The notes under the pieces are model-generated. The model worked only from the letters and a program-made list of their open reading frames with translations. It searched no databases and was not told the DNA's origin. A DNA stretch of 64,000 nt from an uncultured Clostridium sp. (lineage in GTDB: Bacteria; Bacillota; Clostridia; Lachnospirales; Lachnospiraceae), in contig CAMEFI010000001.1 of the NCBI GenBank assembly GCA_945915475.1, positions 1-64,000 of the forward strand, read 5' to 3'. Both the position numbers and the translations under genes were made by a program. Below, in pieces: positions 8,350 to 16,890 of the stretch. How positions within the stretch are numbered: position 1 is the first letter of the stretch; every line of letters starts with the position of its first letter.

Positions 8350-8535
8350 AGTAATGTCTCCTTTCAAAAGTATTGTATTCCTTTACATAACTGTTATGAT
8401 GTATGATGCTATACGTCATATAATATTGTTTGTCAACATTTATTGTACAATAAAAAATTTATAAATAAACAAAGTCCAGGCACAACACCTGAACTCTCTT
8501 TCGTTTGATACAACAATTCTACTGATTTTTTAATC

Positions 8536-9138
8536 CTATGGCTTGAATAAAATTGCGGAATTTATGTATTCATCCGGTGAGATACCCAACTGTTTCTTAA
8601 ATACCCTATCAAGGTGGCTCTGGTCACAGAATCCAACAGCAGTTGCTACATCAACTACCTTCAGACCATTCTCTAATAATTCCTGCGCCTTTCGAATACG
8701 ACATTGGAGCTGAAACTTATGTGGCGTCAATCCATTTTCCCTTGCAAACTTTCTTATCATATGATAGGAACTAACATGAACTTTTTCAGACATATCAGCA
8801 ATGCTTATCTCCAATTCCGGATTACCAATAATCTCATTCCTGATAATATCAAGTTCTCTCTCAATTTTATCTTCCTCAGGAAAACAAATGCTTATCATGG
8901 AATAGCAATCTGATATTGGATAAATGGAATGTGGCAAATTAAGTGCAATGGAAAAATATTCGCCTTCATGACAAACAAACTCATCCCGTCCAATTTTCAC
9001 CCCAACCATTCCATCGGTTACAACGCCTAACACAAAATGTCCAATATGTGTATGCTCCGGGTAAGAGATATTGACATTCTCATAGCTAATCACCTCGATG
9101 CCTGTAGATGTATCTTTGATATATTCCAGTTTATTCAT
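8536..9138 (-). CDS. AraC-family transcriptional regulator (200 aa)
   Basis: An N-terminal cupin-like sensor part (about 15-85, with HTHIGHFVLGVV and LNLPHSIYPI) is joined to two helix-turn-helix motifs: ISIADMSEKVHVSSYHMIRKF and VVDVATAVGFCDQSHLDRVFKK, followed by the family end LGISPDEY. The protein is shorter than usual AraC regulators (about 270-290) because the cupin part is compact. It starts 24 bp after the stop of the upstream gene, with a weak site (AAAGG), so it may be the last gene of the same transcript or have its own promoter. The inducer is unknown. Confidence 0.88.
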   Translation of the reverse strand: MNKLEYIKDTSTGIEVISYENVNISYPEHTHIGHFVLGVVTDGMVGVKIGRDEFVCHEGEYFSIALNLPHSIYPISDCYSMISICFPEEDKIERELDIIRNEIIGNPELEISIADMSEKVHVSSYHMIRKFARENGLTPHKFQLQCRIRKAQELLENGLKVVDVATAVGFCDQSHLDRVFKKQLGISPDEYINSAILFKP

Positions 9139-9162
9139 ACTTATACCTTTTTCGCAATAAAA

Positions 9163-10074
9163 TCATCCCTTAAAATCAAAGTTTTGTCCAACTTTCTTTT
9201 CTTCCTCTGTCATAACTGATTTTGTGGAATTATCATAAGCGTATTTTGAAACCTGGCTAATCAAATCTTCCATGGAATCTGCTTTAATTTCAATATACTC
9301 CTTATCGTCAGATTCACGAATCGTATTATCCTCTTTATCCCGATTATTTTTAAGTTCTTTTTGTTTCGCTCTTTGTTCTTCACGAGATTTTTCTAATCTT
9401 TCTTCTTTGGCTTTCTTCTCCGCCTGCTTCTTTTCCTTTACTTTTGCGGCTTTCTTTTCTGCCTGCTTCTTCTCTAATCTCTTAGCCTGTTCCGCCGATG
9501 ATTTCTCTAAGGTAGCAAAAAAGCTGGTGGAACCATCCGAATTTACAGACATACCAAAGTTTTTCACACTTGCTCCACTACTTGCCAGGCTGTTCTTTGC
9601 ATTAGCAAGCTGAATCTCACTCATGGCAATAATTCCCTCATATTTCTTTCGATAAGACTCATCATTCGCCATTTGTTCCAGTTTTGCATCATCAATTAAC
9701 ACAACCTGTTTCTTGGCATTCCCGTAAGACGCCGCATTGGCATGAACCTGTGATTTCATATCCTGACTGACAGCAATAAACTCCATATTATGAAACTTCG
9801 CTTTTAATTTGTCATAATATTCTTTTGCCTTATCCGATAACTGCACATCACCAATTGCTATCCCAACTCCATCTTTATAAGAGGGAATAAGCGGGCTGCC
9901 GGATGGAACCGGACTCCAGGTGGATTTTTTAATATCCTTATCTGTTTTTGAAGCAGCCTCACTAGAAGTATTAGAAGCAGATGAATTCTTAGCCACTTCT
10001 TCATTTTTCTTTGTAGATTGTTTCCATGTTTGATTCGTCTGCTGATATGCAGATACTCCGTATACATTTGACAT
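9163..10074 (-). CDS. Unnamed Lachnospiraceae-type protein with a charged Lys/Glu-rich helix (303 aa)
   Basis: Not recognised with confidence beyond being a Clostridia-type protein of unknown function. It has no signal peptide or membrane segment. It starts MSNVYGVSAYQQTNQTWK, has a low-complexity Ser/Asn/Lys stretch (about 20-50), a folded middle part (about 60-190), and then a long highly charged coiled-coil-like segment (about 195-260) with repeated EKKQAEKKAAK-type units. The start is supported by AAGGAGGTAATCAT. It is the third gene of a run with 10745-11389 and 10121-10726. The N-terminal Tyr-Gly and absence of a Sec signal are shared with two neighbours. Confidence 0.8.
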   Translation of the reverse strand: MSNVYGVSAYQQTNQTWKQSTKKNEEVAKNSSASNTSSEAASKTDKDIKKSTWSPVPSGSPLIPSYKDGVGIAIGDVQLSDKAKEYYDKLKAKFHNMEFIAVSQDMKSQVHANAASYGNAKKQVVLIDDAKLEQMANDESYRKKYEGIIAMSEIQLANAKNSLASSGASVKNFGMSVNSDGSTSFFATLEKSSAEQAKRLEKKQAEKKAAKVKEKKQAEKKAKEERLEKSREEQRAKQKELKNNRDKEDNTIRESDDKEYIEIKADSMEDLISQVSKYAYDNSTKSVMTEEEKKVGQNFDFKG

Positions 10075-10120
10075 ATGATTACCTCCTTGTACTTTTTATA
10101 GAACTCCATTTCTATCTTAT

Positions 10121-10726
10121 TTACTCCGTACCTTCCGTTGATGCTCCCACAGATGCCATTGTATCCTCTACTGAAACAATCTCCGGACCATTGGCAAATA
10201 CTTCTTGTCCGTCTGCGGTTTCCATAGCGTCCTCTCTTTCTCTCTTCTCCTCATCCTCCCAAAGGGAATCATGTTTTTCTCTGTCCTTGTTACGCATCCT
10301 GGCTACCATTTGTGCACTCTTAGCCATCTGATACATATCTCTGTCGTACTCCATAACCTTCTTTTCATCGCTGCCAGGAACGGTATCCCCATGGGTCATT
10401 CGTCTCACAACTTCCATGATTTTACGCAAATCCTCAAAGCCTTCCTTTTCCGCTTCCGCATTTTCCCTTGTTGCAACCTCATTAAACTTAGCATCCCACT
10501 GTTCCATCAGCCGGTCCATATAATCCTGGTATTCATTCTGTTTCTCAGCAACTGCGTTATAAGTTAATTCAAGGGTTGCCGCTTCATTTGCAAAAACCAC
10601 CGCACCATTTTCTGTTGTCTTCATCCGCTCAGCTAAATCTGCTTTTTGCTTTGCAAGCTTGCATTTCTGAATATTATATGATCTTAACTGCGTACTATAA
10701 GCTTGACGAGCTTCTCCTACCGTCAT
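10121..10726 (-). CDS. Unnamed coiled-coil protein (201 aa)
   Basis: Family not recognised. A soluble, mostly helical and strongly charged protein without signal peptide; predicted helices at about residues 15-90 and 95-150 look like coiled coils. The N-terminus is MTVGEARQAYSTQLRSYNIQ. The start has AAGGAGGGATTGTT upstream and lies 18 bp after the stop of 10745-11389, so the two are co-transcribed. The repeated spacing and shared context with neighbours suggest a common function, perhaps a chaperone or structural partner. That is inference only. Confidence 0.78.
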   Translation of the reverse strand: MTVGEARQAYSTQLRSYNIQKCKLAKQKADLAERMKTTENGAVVFANEAATLELTYNAVAEKQNEYQDYMDRLMEQWDAKFNEVATRENAEAEKEGFEDLRKIMEVVRRMTHGDTVPGSDEKKVMEYDRDMYQMAKSAQMVARMRNKDREKHDSLWEDEEKREREDAMETADGQEVFANGPEIVSVEDTMASVGASTEGTE

Positions 10727-10744
10727 AACAATCCCTCCTTACAT

Positions 10745-11389
10745 TCAAGGTTTGCTCAATTTCCTAATTACAGAATCCCCTTCCTTTGACACATTGGATT
10801 CGCTGCCATAAGCATTAGCGGCCTTCAACAGATTCTCACGCTCCGACCCGAACCGTCTTTCCACGAAATCCCGGAATTCATTTTGTAAAATCGATAACTC
10901 TTCTTCCTTTGAAATCTGTCTATAACCATTCTCTGCCGTTTTCTCTTCCACAAAACGGATTCTCGTACCTTCATCGTATCCGGATACAATCTCATCATAT
11001 AATGATTTATATGTATTCAATATACTCTCTGCTTTTTCCTCCTCACTACGCTTTACATATACATATTCTCCATTTTCGCCCTTTTCATAGTTGGAAGGCA
11101 TGGCATTAGAAAAAACATTGGAAAAGCTTTCAACCGGCTGATGGTTTAACATAAACTCCTTTCTTGTTTGAACTTCTACCAAATTCTCGCTTCCGGCTAA
11201 CCTACTGCCATGCAAAGCCCTCAATCCATCTTCAGAAATGCTGACCTTTACTTCCGGCATGTTTTCTCCATACCCTGTATCCTTTAACATTTTCGGTTGA
11301 GGATCCTGTGTTTTTGCCTGCTCAAACAAATTGATTGTAGGCGCATGATAACTTTTTCCATTTATATTTCCATAGAAATTAACCGCCAT
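10745..11389 (-). CDS. Unnamed soluble protein, first gene of a three- or four-gene run (214 aa)
   Basis: Family not recognised. It starts MAVNFYGNINGKSYHAPTIN, contains a segment VSISEDGLRALHGSRL like those found in other Clostridia proteins of unknown function, and a charged helical C-terminal half (about 110-200). There is no signal peptide. The ATG follows GGAGGGATTGAA. A small hairpin (CTAACAT / ATGTTAG) lies just upstream of the ribosome site at about 11414-11429. It heads the run to 10121-10726 and 9163-10074. Confidence 0.78.
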   Translation of the reverse strand: MAVNFYGNINGKSYHAPTINLFEQAKTQDPQPKMLKDTGYGENMPEVKVSISEDGLRALHGSRLAGSENLVEVQTRKEFMLNHQPVESFSNVFSNAMPSNYEKGENGEYVYVKRSEEEKAESILNTYKSLYDEIVSGYDEGTRIRFVEEKTAENGYRQISKEEELSILQNEFRDFVERRFGSERENLLKAANAYGSESNVSKEGDSVIRKLSKP

Positions 11390-11738
11390 TTCAATCCCTC
11401 CTGTCCCTTATGCCTAACATCCATGTTAGACTTTTTACTATATTTGGATCAAATACTTCATATTATTAAATATTCTTTTTAACAAAAAGTGGGGAATTCC
11501 AGATAAATCTGTAAGAAATGAAATAGAATAACCATATTATAAACACAAAAAAGACATAGCAGACCTATATCTTAAAAACATCTCACTCCTTGAGAACTAC
11601 GATCCGAAATCCTTTTCTTCTTATAAAATATTATATTTATGCCTTTCTAAGTTATGTATCGGCAAGGATTCAGTAATCCTTTAGATACATTTCATATTTT
11701 TTAGAGAATATGATACCAGATTCTTCTATTAACCTATG
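11390..11738 (-). other. Gene-free stretch: promoter region of the 11389 gene and a hairpin after the 12239 gene
   Basis: No gene is seen in these 349 bp. An imperfect hairpin at 11654-11690 (ATGTATC...AAGGATT / AATCCTT...GATACAT) lies about 50 bp after the stop of the 11739-12239 gene and may end its transcript, although no T run follows. A weak, degenerate match to the LytTR operator pattern (two 9-bp half-sites 12 bp apart) can be placed at 11488-11517, at the same distance from the ATG as the good sites upstream of neighbouring genes. It matches poorly and may be chance. Confidence 0.4.
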
Positions 11739-12239
11739 TCACATCAGCGTTGACATGGCAAATGCATTTTTATCAGCAGCATTATCTTCCTCTCCTGAAG
11801 CTGATACCTCACTCAATCTCTGTTGCGCCTTTGCAATCATTGCTTTTACTTTATTCACTTCGTTTTCATCACACATACCGCTTTCTAATCCTGCCTGACA
11901 ATCCGCTAAGTCCGTTTGCAAAATACTCATTACCGTTTGAACATTTTTAGGCGTTTTAGCCGCTGCAAGCTGGCGGGCACGTTTTCCTTCATTAAAAGCG
12001 ACAGCGCCTCCATGAGTTTCTGTAGTCGTATTTGCTTGAGCCGTTTGCGTTTCTTGTGATAACTCTAAGACAACAGAACCATCTTCGGATTGGTAGATTG
12101 TCTTTTTCTCTGCTTTCATTTGTTCTGGATATTGTTCTGATAATTCATCCAATGAACCATTAGAACTCGCATTCACCTTTTCTTTTGCATATTCCATGGC
12201 TGCTTCTGACACCCAGCTATTTCCAACTTTAACCGCCAT
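11739..12239 (-). CDS. Unnamed protein controlled by a LytTR-type operator (166 aa)
   Basis: Family not recognised with confidence. It begins MAVKVGNSWVSEAAMEYAKE, has a beta-type patch YQSEDGSVVLELSQ (about 50-63), and ends in a helical segment ARQLAAAKTPKNVQTVMSIL...EVNKVKAMIAKAQQRL, which looks like a helical bundle. There is no signal peptide. The start follows AAGGAGGATGAGATT. A LytTR-type double repeat lies 104 bp upstream (12343-12372), so the adjacent AgrC/LytTR pair probably controls it. Confidence 0.8.
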   Translation of the reverse strand: MAVKVGNSWVSEAAMEYAKEKVNASSNGSLDELSEQYPEQMKAEKKTIYQSEDGSVVLELSQETQTAQANTTTETHGGAVAFNEGKRARQLAAAKTPKNVQTVMSILQTDLADCQAGLESGMCDENEVNKVKAMIAKAQQRLSEVSASGEEDNAADKNAFAMSTLM

Positions 12240-12342
12240 AATCTCATCCTCCTTGAAATAAAACGAAATTCCATTTATTCCTATCCCAGTATAAATAGGC
12301 TATTTATATTATCGCGCTATATTTAATAGAATTGAACCGAAT

Positions 12343-12372
12343 TGTTGTGAATGAGACTTTTTTCGGTGTAAA
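12343..12372 (-). promoter_or_regulatory. LytTR-type operator upstream of the 11739-12239 gene
   Basis: On the minus strand two 9-bp half-sites, TTTACACCG and TTCACAACA, are separated by exactly 12 bp. The second half-site and the following AATTCGGTT are nearly identical to the operator before the 12450-13178 gene. LytTR proteins such as AgrA bind paired 9-bp repeats with 12-13 bp spacing. Confidence 0.7.
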
Positions 12373-12380
12373 GAAATAGA

Positions 12381-12406
12381 AAGAAGCAGCAAAATGCTAC
12401 TTCTTC
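12381..12406 (-). terminator. Terminator-like hairpin after the FliD-like gene
   Basis: AAGAAGCAGCA (12381-12391) pairs with TGCTACTTCTT (12395-12405) with one wobble and a 3-nt loop. On the minus strand it is followed by a T-rich stretch. It separates the 12450-13178 gene from the promoter of the next gene. Confidence 0.55.
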
Positions 12407-12449
12407 CATGCTATCTCTTTTCACTTAATACATCTTTGTTTGGACAAGC

Positions 12450-13178
12450 CTAGAAAAATCCATCATACAAAGAACCACTATTGTAATTATTGTATAACGA
12501 ACCGTTATTCCCATACAGACTTCCATTTACCTGGCTCATCTGATTAGAAGCCTGGAAGGCGATCCTCGATGCAGAGGAAGAAATGCTACCTGCAAAAGAA
12601 CCGTTTCCATTAAATAATGACTTTACACGGCTCATATCTGCATTCTTGAACTTTTCTTCATCAATAGACATCTTACTGTCCGAACCAACAGTAATACCAA
12701 TCTTCGACAAACTGTTACTCATAATACCCGTCATACGCGTCATACGATTGCCTGCATTCTTTACTGATGTATTCGAAACAGACCCCATAGCACCTACAGT
12801 ATCATTATATTCATCTATAAAACTACTTACAGCTTTATAGATTGCATCTTTGTCATACTGATTCTTATCTGCAAACAGACTCCCTTTTCCAGTAGTCGTC
12901 AGCTTCTTTGCAGAATCCACAAGTTCATTTGCCTCGGATTTTACGGTTGATAAAGCTACATTTGCAACATTTCCCTTATCCTTAAGGTTTGTTGTCTGCT
13001 GTGTCTGGGTCGTCTTATTTGGTGCAACCTTCTTATAATATGCTTTCAAAGCCTTTGAATAGGCTCCTGTTCTAATGCTTCCATACTCTGAAAGATTGCT
13101 GTAAAAAGATGACATTCCAGACATCCTTCCCGCACTAAACATGCTGCTATAATTGGAAAATCCATAGATTCCAGCCAT
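12450..13178 (-). CDS. FliD (flagellar cap)-like C-terminal domain protein (242 aa)
   Basis: The middle and C-terminal parts resemble the FliD_C region: SSFIDEYNDTVGAM (about 115-130), LSKIGITVGSDSKMSIDEEKF (about 160-180) and ADMSRVKSLFNGNGS (about 182-196) match the family pattern of Y-N-D, then G-I-T and D-E-x-K-F, then V-x-x-L-F. The full cap protein is about twice as long; the N-terminal FliD half is missing and replaced by a Ser/Tyr/Met-rich start AGIYGFSNYSSMFS. The C-terminus is a Gly/Asn/Ser/Tyr repeat with several SLY units. No other flagellar gene is in the window. Of two ATGs, 13178 is 6 nt after AGGAGG and is preferred over 13181. A LytTR-type operator lies upstream. Confidence 0.72.
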   Translation of the reverse strand: MAGIYGFSNYSSMFSAGRMSGMSSFYSNLSEYGSIRTGAYSKALKAYYKKVAPNKTTQTQQTTNLKDKGNVANVALSTVKSEANELVDSAKKLTTTGKGSLFADKNQYDKDAIYKAVSSFIDEYNDTVGAMGSVSNTSVKNAGNRMTRMTGIMSNSLSKIGITVGSDSKMSIDEEKFKNADMSRVKSLFNGNGSFAGSISSSASRIAFQASNQMSQVNGSLYGNNGSLYNNYNSGSLYDGFF

Positions 13179-13311
13179 CATACCCCTCCTTTCGATTTTA
13201 TTTTACTCCAAAGCCTGCCGGTTCAAAGACCAGCAAGCTTTAGATATGAAGTGTAGTACATACAACCTCTATATCAAGTTTCGTATTATCTCTCAAAAAA
13301 ATCAACCAAAT

Positions 13312-13341
13312 TGTTGTGAACAGACCTTTTATGGTTGTGAA
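13312..13341 (-). promoter_or_regulatory. LytTR-type operator upstream of the FliD-like gene
   Basis: Minus-strand half-sites TTCACAACC and TTCACAACA are separated by exactly 12 bp (ATAAAAGGTCTG). The site overlaps the last codons and stop of the AgrC-like kinase gene (13329), so the promoter of the FliD-like gene is embedded in the end of the kinase gene. A candidate -10 (GATAATAC) follows about 21 bp downstream. Confidence 0.72.
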
Positions 13342-14699
13342 GGAAACACCACGCTGATCAAAACCTGGTTTCTCTTCTGTTCGAATACAACATCACCACC
13401 ATATTGTTTCACCACCCTGGTAATATTATGTAAACCCATTCCATGGCCTGCCCCTTTTGATGATACCGGCAATCCTGTGTCTGTGTTCAGTTCCAGATTT
13501 CCTGTAAATGCATTTGAGACACTTAGAATATAAATGTCCTTCACCTGTTCAGAGGCTACGCAAATCCAGGGTTTCTCCCCATTTACAGCCTCCAAACAAT
13601 TGTCCAATAGATTACTTAAAATGATACTCATATCAAAAACATCTATGTTGTTTTGAGAAGGATAATGATAATTACAAGAAAACTCTATCTTTCTGCTTTC
13701 TGCGTCTCTCATTTTCTCCTGTAAAATGATATCAGTCACGGGATTTCCAGTCTTTATCACAGGTGTAATACTTTGTTGCTGCTCTTTTAATCTGGCTAAA
13801 TATTCAACAGCGTCTTTATTTTTTTCATCACTAATCAAATGCTCCATAATCTGAATATGATTTCCCATATCATGACGCAGGCTTTGTGCTTCCTTATATA
13901 ATAGTTCCACCTGTTCCAAGTGTTTTTTCATCTGTTGAATTTGCGTTGCAAGTACATCTGTCTGGTGCCGTTCATTCTGATCATCCTTCATTTTCTGATA
14001 GGTTACAACCATAATCAGCTGCATGACATAGGCAGTCAGATAAAATAAAAAACGATATCCGTCTGCCGGAATATTCTCCTTAATACTTCCATTGGAAATC
14101 CCCTCACTAAACAAATTAAAATACTTCGAGACAATGTTACTTACAAACATAATAGCAAGCTGTGGGATACACAGAAATATCAGCTCATTTCTCGTCAAAT
14201 CCTCATATTTATTACGATAAGTTTTATGAAATAATCGAATTCCAAAATAAAACAGGAAAGAAAATAACAGTACATATAAGATTTTATCAATTGTAATATA
14301 TATCACATCCGCTAACACACTTTGCTGCAATATCTTTGTCACAACCGGCAAATCCCTGGTATAAAAACTCAGCTCTGCCATGATCCCAGCCACCAGAAAA
14401 CGCATAACATAAAAGCAAATACATAAATACACCTTTTGTTTTACATTCTGTCGTTCAAAAGCAGACATAAGAAAGCAGGTCAGAATCATGATGGTTCCAT
14501 ATGTAATTCTTGCACTAAAATTTTCCGAATACGCATAGCTTACCATAGAAATGATTGTAAACAGACTATTTGTAATATATTTTATTTTTTTATTCTTAAG
14601 AAATGGTGCGAAAAAGACATGAAAATTAACAGCCGTTGCAAATAGAACAAAATAATTAGTAATCTCACCAAGTACTTTCATATAAAAAATTATATCCAT
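13329..14699 (-). CDS. AgrC-like sensor histidine kinase (456 aa)
   Basis: Six or so hydrophobic helices occupy residues 10-235, then a helical linker (MKKHLEQVELLYKEAQSL), a phospho-acceptor region LRHDMGNHIQIMEHLI (H276) and a GHKL-type ATPase domain (N box LSNLLDNCLEAV, then GHGMGLHNITRVVKQYGG). This is the AgrC/ComD-like 10HPK class, usually a receptor for a secreted cyclic peptide. No agrB or agrD gene is visible nearby. It lies 3 bp after the LytTR regulator gene, so both are on one transcript. The signal and whether it is self-made are unknown. Confidence 0.88.
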   Translation of the reverse strand: MDIIFYMKVLGEITNYFVLFATAVNFHVFFAPFLKNKKIKYITNSLFTIISMVSYAYSENFSARITYGTIMILTCFLMSAFERQNVKQKVYLCICFYVMRFLVAGIMAELSFYTRDLPVVTKILQQSVLADVIYITIDKILYVLLFSFLFYFGIRLFHKTYRNKYEDLTRNELIFLCIPQLAIMFVSNIVSKYFNLFSEGISNGSIKENIPADGYRFLFYLTAYVMQLIMVVTYQKMKDDQNERHQTDVLATQIQQMKKHLEQVELLYKEAQSLRHDMGNHIQIMEHLISDEKNKDAVEYLARLKEQQQSITPVIKTGNPVTDIILQEKMRDAESRKIEFSCNYHYPSQNNIDVFDMSIILSNLLDNCLEAVNGEKPWICVASEQVKDIYILSVSNAFTGNLELNTDTGLPVSSKGAGHGMGLHNITRVVKQYGGDVVFEQKRNQVLISVVFPSQP

Positions 14700-14702
14700 T
14701 CC

Positions 14703-15419
14703 CTAATCCTCATTTTTTCTATGGTAATGTAAAAACGCCTTCACAAATTCTGAATAATTCGACTTGGAAAGCAGCACTTCCTTATCCTTCATATAAACCT
14801 TGCCAGCCTCGTAGCTTGTCACATATTTTAAATTTACCAGATATGCCCGATGCGTCCGAAAGAATGTATTCCCGGATATTGTCTCAAGCTCCTTCAACTT
14901 TCCGTAATATTCAATTTGTTCGTTTTTTAAATGTAAAATAATATTTCGATTAAATACCTCTGCATAGATAATATCATTTAATAGGATCTTTCTAGTAATT
15001 CCCTTAGTCTTAACTATTATATATGATTCTTCATGAAAACCACTATTTTTTCCCGCTGCCCTTTTATTTACCTGTGCAATTGCATTTTTCAATACTTTCT
15101 CAAACTTCAAATCATCTATCGGTTTCACCAGATAATGAAATGCTCCTACATCAAAGGCATCAAACACATACTCTTCCAGTGCTGTCACAAAAATAAGAAT
15201 ACTTTTTTCGTTTTTTATTCGAAATTCTTTTGCAGTCTCCATTCCATTTTCACCCGGCATCTGTATATCTAACAATAATATATCTGGATTATAATCACTT
15301 AAAAGAAGCTCTCTTCCTGAAGCAAATTGCTCAATGTCCATATTCAGAGACATTTGTTCTATTTTCTTATTCAACATTTGTCGTATTGATTGCTCATCAT
15401 CACAAATAGCGATTCGCAT
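14703..15419 (-). CDS. LytTR-family response regulator, AgrA-like (238 aa)
   Basis: A receiver domain (about 1-125) has the acidic pair in MRIAICDDEQ, phospho-acceptor D51 in DILLLDIQMPGENGM and Lys in YLVKPID. A LytTR DNA-binding domain (about 135-235) contains SYIIVKTKGITRKILLNDI, FFRTHRAYLVNLKYV and the end VLLSKSNYSEFVKAF. The frame is open from 15440, but AAAGGATG lies correctly for the ATG at 15419. It probably autoregulates through the operator at 15487-15516 and controls the FliD-like and 11739-12239 genes. Confidence 0.9.
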   Translation of the reverse strand: MRIAICDDEQSIRQMLNKKIEQMSLNMDIEQFASGRELLLSDYNPDILLLDIQMPGENGMETAKEFRIKNEKSILIFVTALEEYVFDAFDVGAFHYLVKPIDDLKFEKVLKNAIAQVNKRAAGKNSGFHEESYIIVKTKGITRKILLNDIIYAEVFNRNIILHLKNEQIEYYGKLKELETISGNTFFRTHRAYLVNLKYVTSYEAGKVYMKDKEVLLSKSNYSEFVKAFLHYHRKNED

Positions 15420-15486
15420 AGTTTCACATCCTTTGCACATAGATATACTAATTATATCGGAAAGATGAAATCAACATCCTATATAT

Positions 15487-15516
15487 TGTTGTGAAACAAC
15501 TATTTTTTGTTGTGAA
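15487..15516 (-). promoter_or_regulatory. LytTR-type operator upstream of the LytTR/AgrC operon
   Basis: Two perfect TTCACAACA half-sites on the minus strand are separated by exactly 12 bp. This is the best copy of the three in the cluster. A TATAAT box follows 30 bp downstream (GATATAATTAG) before the start at 15419. It supports positive autoregulation of the two-component system. Confidence 0.75.
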
Positions 15517-15564
15517 ATGAGAGTGCGTCATAGTGCGCAAACAGAGTGCAAGCAAAGCTTCTCA

Positions 15565-15870
15565 TCATAAAACTTCATAATCCATACACATACGAACTTC
15601 CGTATATGGACGCACGTAGGTATCCGCTGCTGCAACATGGTCTGGATGCGTCTGATACCCCTTTAACGCCTCTACACTTTCCAATTCACTGTCTAACATC
15701 ACATCTGCATTGGAAGAATCCAGTCCATCAATTATAATGTTTAATTGAGTAAGTCCCGGCACCTTTCCCACTAAAGCTTCCAAATTCTCCTTGATACCTG
15801 CCTTCACTTCCATTTTTTCCTGTTTGGATAAGCTTTCTTTTAGCTTCCATAAAATCACATGCTTGATCAT
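15565..15870 (-). CDS. Dabb-domain (stress-responsive alpha/beta barrel) protein (101 aa)
   Basis: A ferredoxin-like dimeric alpha+beta barrel protein. MIKHVILWKLKESLS at the start, ALVGKVPGLTQLNI in the middle and SVEALKGYQTHPDHVAAADTY near the end fit the Dabb family. The function of bacterial members is mostly unknown. Two in-frame ATGs exist; 15870 (MIKH, 7 nt after GGAGG) matches the usual family start better than 15876. It stands alone between two promoters. Confidence 0.88.
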   Translation of the reverse strand: MIKHVILWKLKESLSKQEKMEVKAGIKENLEALVGKVPGLTQLNIIIDGLDSSNADVMLDSELESVEALKGYQTHPDHVAAADTYVRPYTEVRMCMDYEVL

Positions 15871-16110
15871 ATTCATTCCTCCTACTATCTTAATGTACTA
15901 TCCTTCTTTTTGTAGCAACTCTATTTTATAATAATATGATATAAGTGTCAAAAGTCCAAAAAGTTTTCTGCTTGCAGAAAAACTGCGATTTCACAGAACA
16001 GCAACAATATAAACATAATTTGTTCACAATTAGTCGATATACTATGAACTTGTAAGAGCTTTTCATATAGTACAACTCAGTTGTACTGAAATCCTCTCCC
16101 CCTCATTAAA

Positions 16111-16138
16111 AGAAGGTCTGGCATCTGCCAGACCTTCT
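16111..16138 (-). terminator. Strong terminator after the amino-acid transporter operon
   Basis: AGAAGGTCTGGCA (16111-16123) pairs perfectly with its complement (16126-16138). On the minus strand a TTTTAAT stretch follows. It lies 9 bp after the stop of the ATPase gene. The remaining intergenic DNA (15877-16110) shows nothing else that can be supported. Confidence 0.8.
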
Positions 16139-16146
16139 GTTTTTCT

Positions 16147-16890
16147 TTATGCAGTTACTCTCTTTAGGAATGTCTGAAGTCTTGGACTCTTTGGAGAATT
16201 AAAGATTTCTTCCGGTGTTCCTTCTTCTTTGATTCCTTTTTCATCTAAGAACATGACGCGATTTGCGACCTCTTTGGCAAATCCCATTTCATGGGTAACC
16301 ACTACCATGGTCATCCCTTCTCTGGCAAGCTCTTTCATCAATTCTAACACTTCACCAACCATCTCCGGGTCTAAAGCGGAAGTCGGCTCATCAAACAAAA
16401 GAATTTCAGGATTCATGGCCAATGCGCGAATAATAGCAATTCTCTGTTTCTGTCCACCGGACAATGTATCCGGATAGGCATCTGCTTTGTCTGACAGACC
16501 AACACGTTCTAATAATTCCTCAGCTTTGTCTTCTGCCTCTTCCTTCCCCATAAGCTTTGTCTTAACCGGAGCTAAGGTGATATTTTCCTTAATTGTGAGA
16601 TTCGGAAACAGATTAAAATGCTGGAATACCATGCCTATTTTCTGACGCATTTTGTTAATATCCACTTTCTTTCCCATCAAATCTTCTCCGTCAAGGAATA
16701 TGGAACCGGAATCCGGCTTCTCCAACAAATTCAAAGTACGGATAAAGGTTGATTTACCACAGCCGGAAGGACCAATGATTGCAATAATATCTCCTTTATT
16801 CACCGTCGTATTAATATCCTCTAATACTACATTGTCACCATAAGATTTCGTCATATGGTCCACTTTTATAATTACATTCTTATCGCTCAT
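16147..16890 (-). CDS. Polar amino-acid ABC transporter ATP-binding protein, GlnQ-like (247 aa)
   Basis: ATPase of a PAAT-type amino-acid importer. Walker [11 protein letters not shown]-loop [13 protein letters not shown], signature [15 protein letters not shown], Walker [16 protein letters not shown] and H-loop VVTHEMGFA are all present. The gene overlaps the end of the binding-protein/permease gene by 11 bp, with AAAGGAGCC upstream, so the two are translated together. The substrate is inferred only from context. Confidence 0.95.
   Translation of the reverse strand: MSDKNVIIKVDHMTKSYGDNVVLEDINTTVNKGDIIAIIGPSGCGKSTFIRTLNLLEKPDSGSIFLDGEDLMGKKVDINKMRQKIGMVFQHFNLFPNLTIKENITLAPVKTKLMGKEEAEDKAEELLERVGLSDKADAYPDTLSGGQKQRIAIIRALAMNPEILLFDEPTSALDPEMVGEVLELMKELAREGMTMVVVTHEMGFAKEVANRVMFLDEKGIKEEGTPEEIFNSPKSPRLQTFLKRVTA

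Noticed and set aside
11488-11517. LytTR operator before the 10745-11389 gene
   Set aside because: Spacing and position fit but the half-sites match at only 6 and 4 of 9 bases, so it is mentioned only as a weak candidate in the gene-free stretch.
13329-15419. A complete agr quorum-sensing locus
   Set aside because: Only AgrC- and AgrA-like genes are present; no AgrB protease or AgrD peptide frame was found nearby.
16024-16056. Another LytTR operator (TTCACAATT followed by ATGAACTTG)
   Set aside because: The second half-site does not match and no relevant gene is directly downstream.
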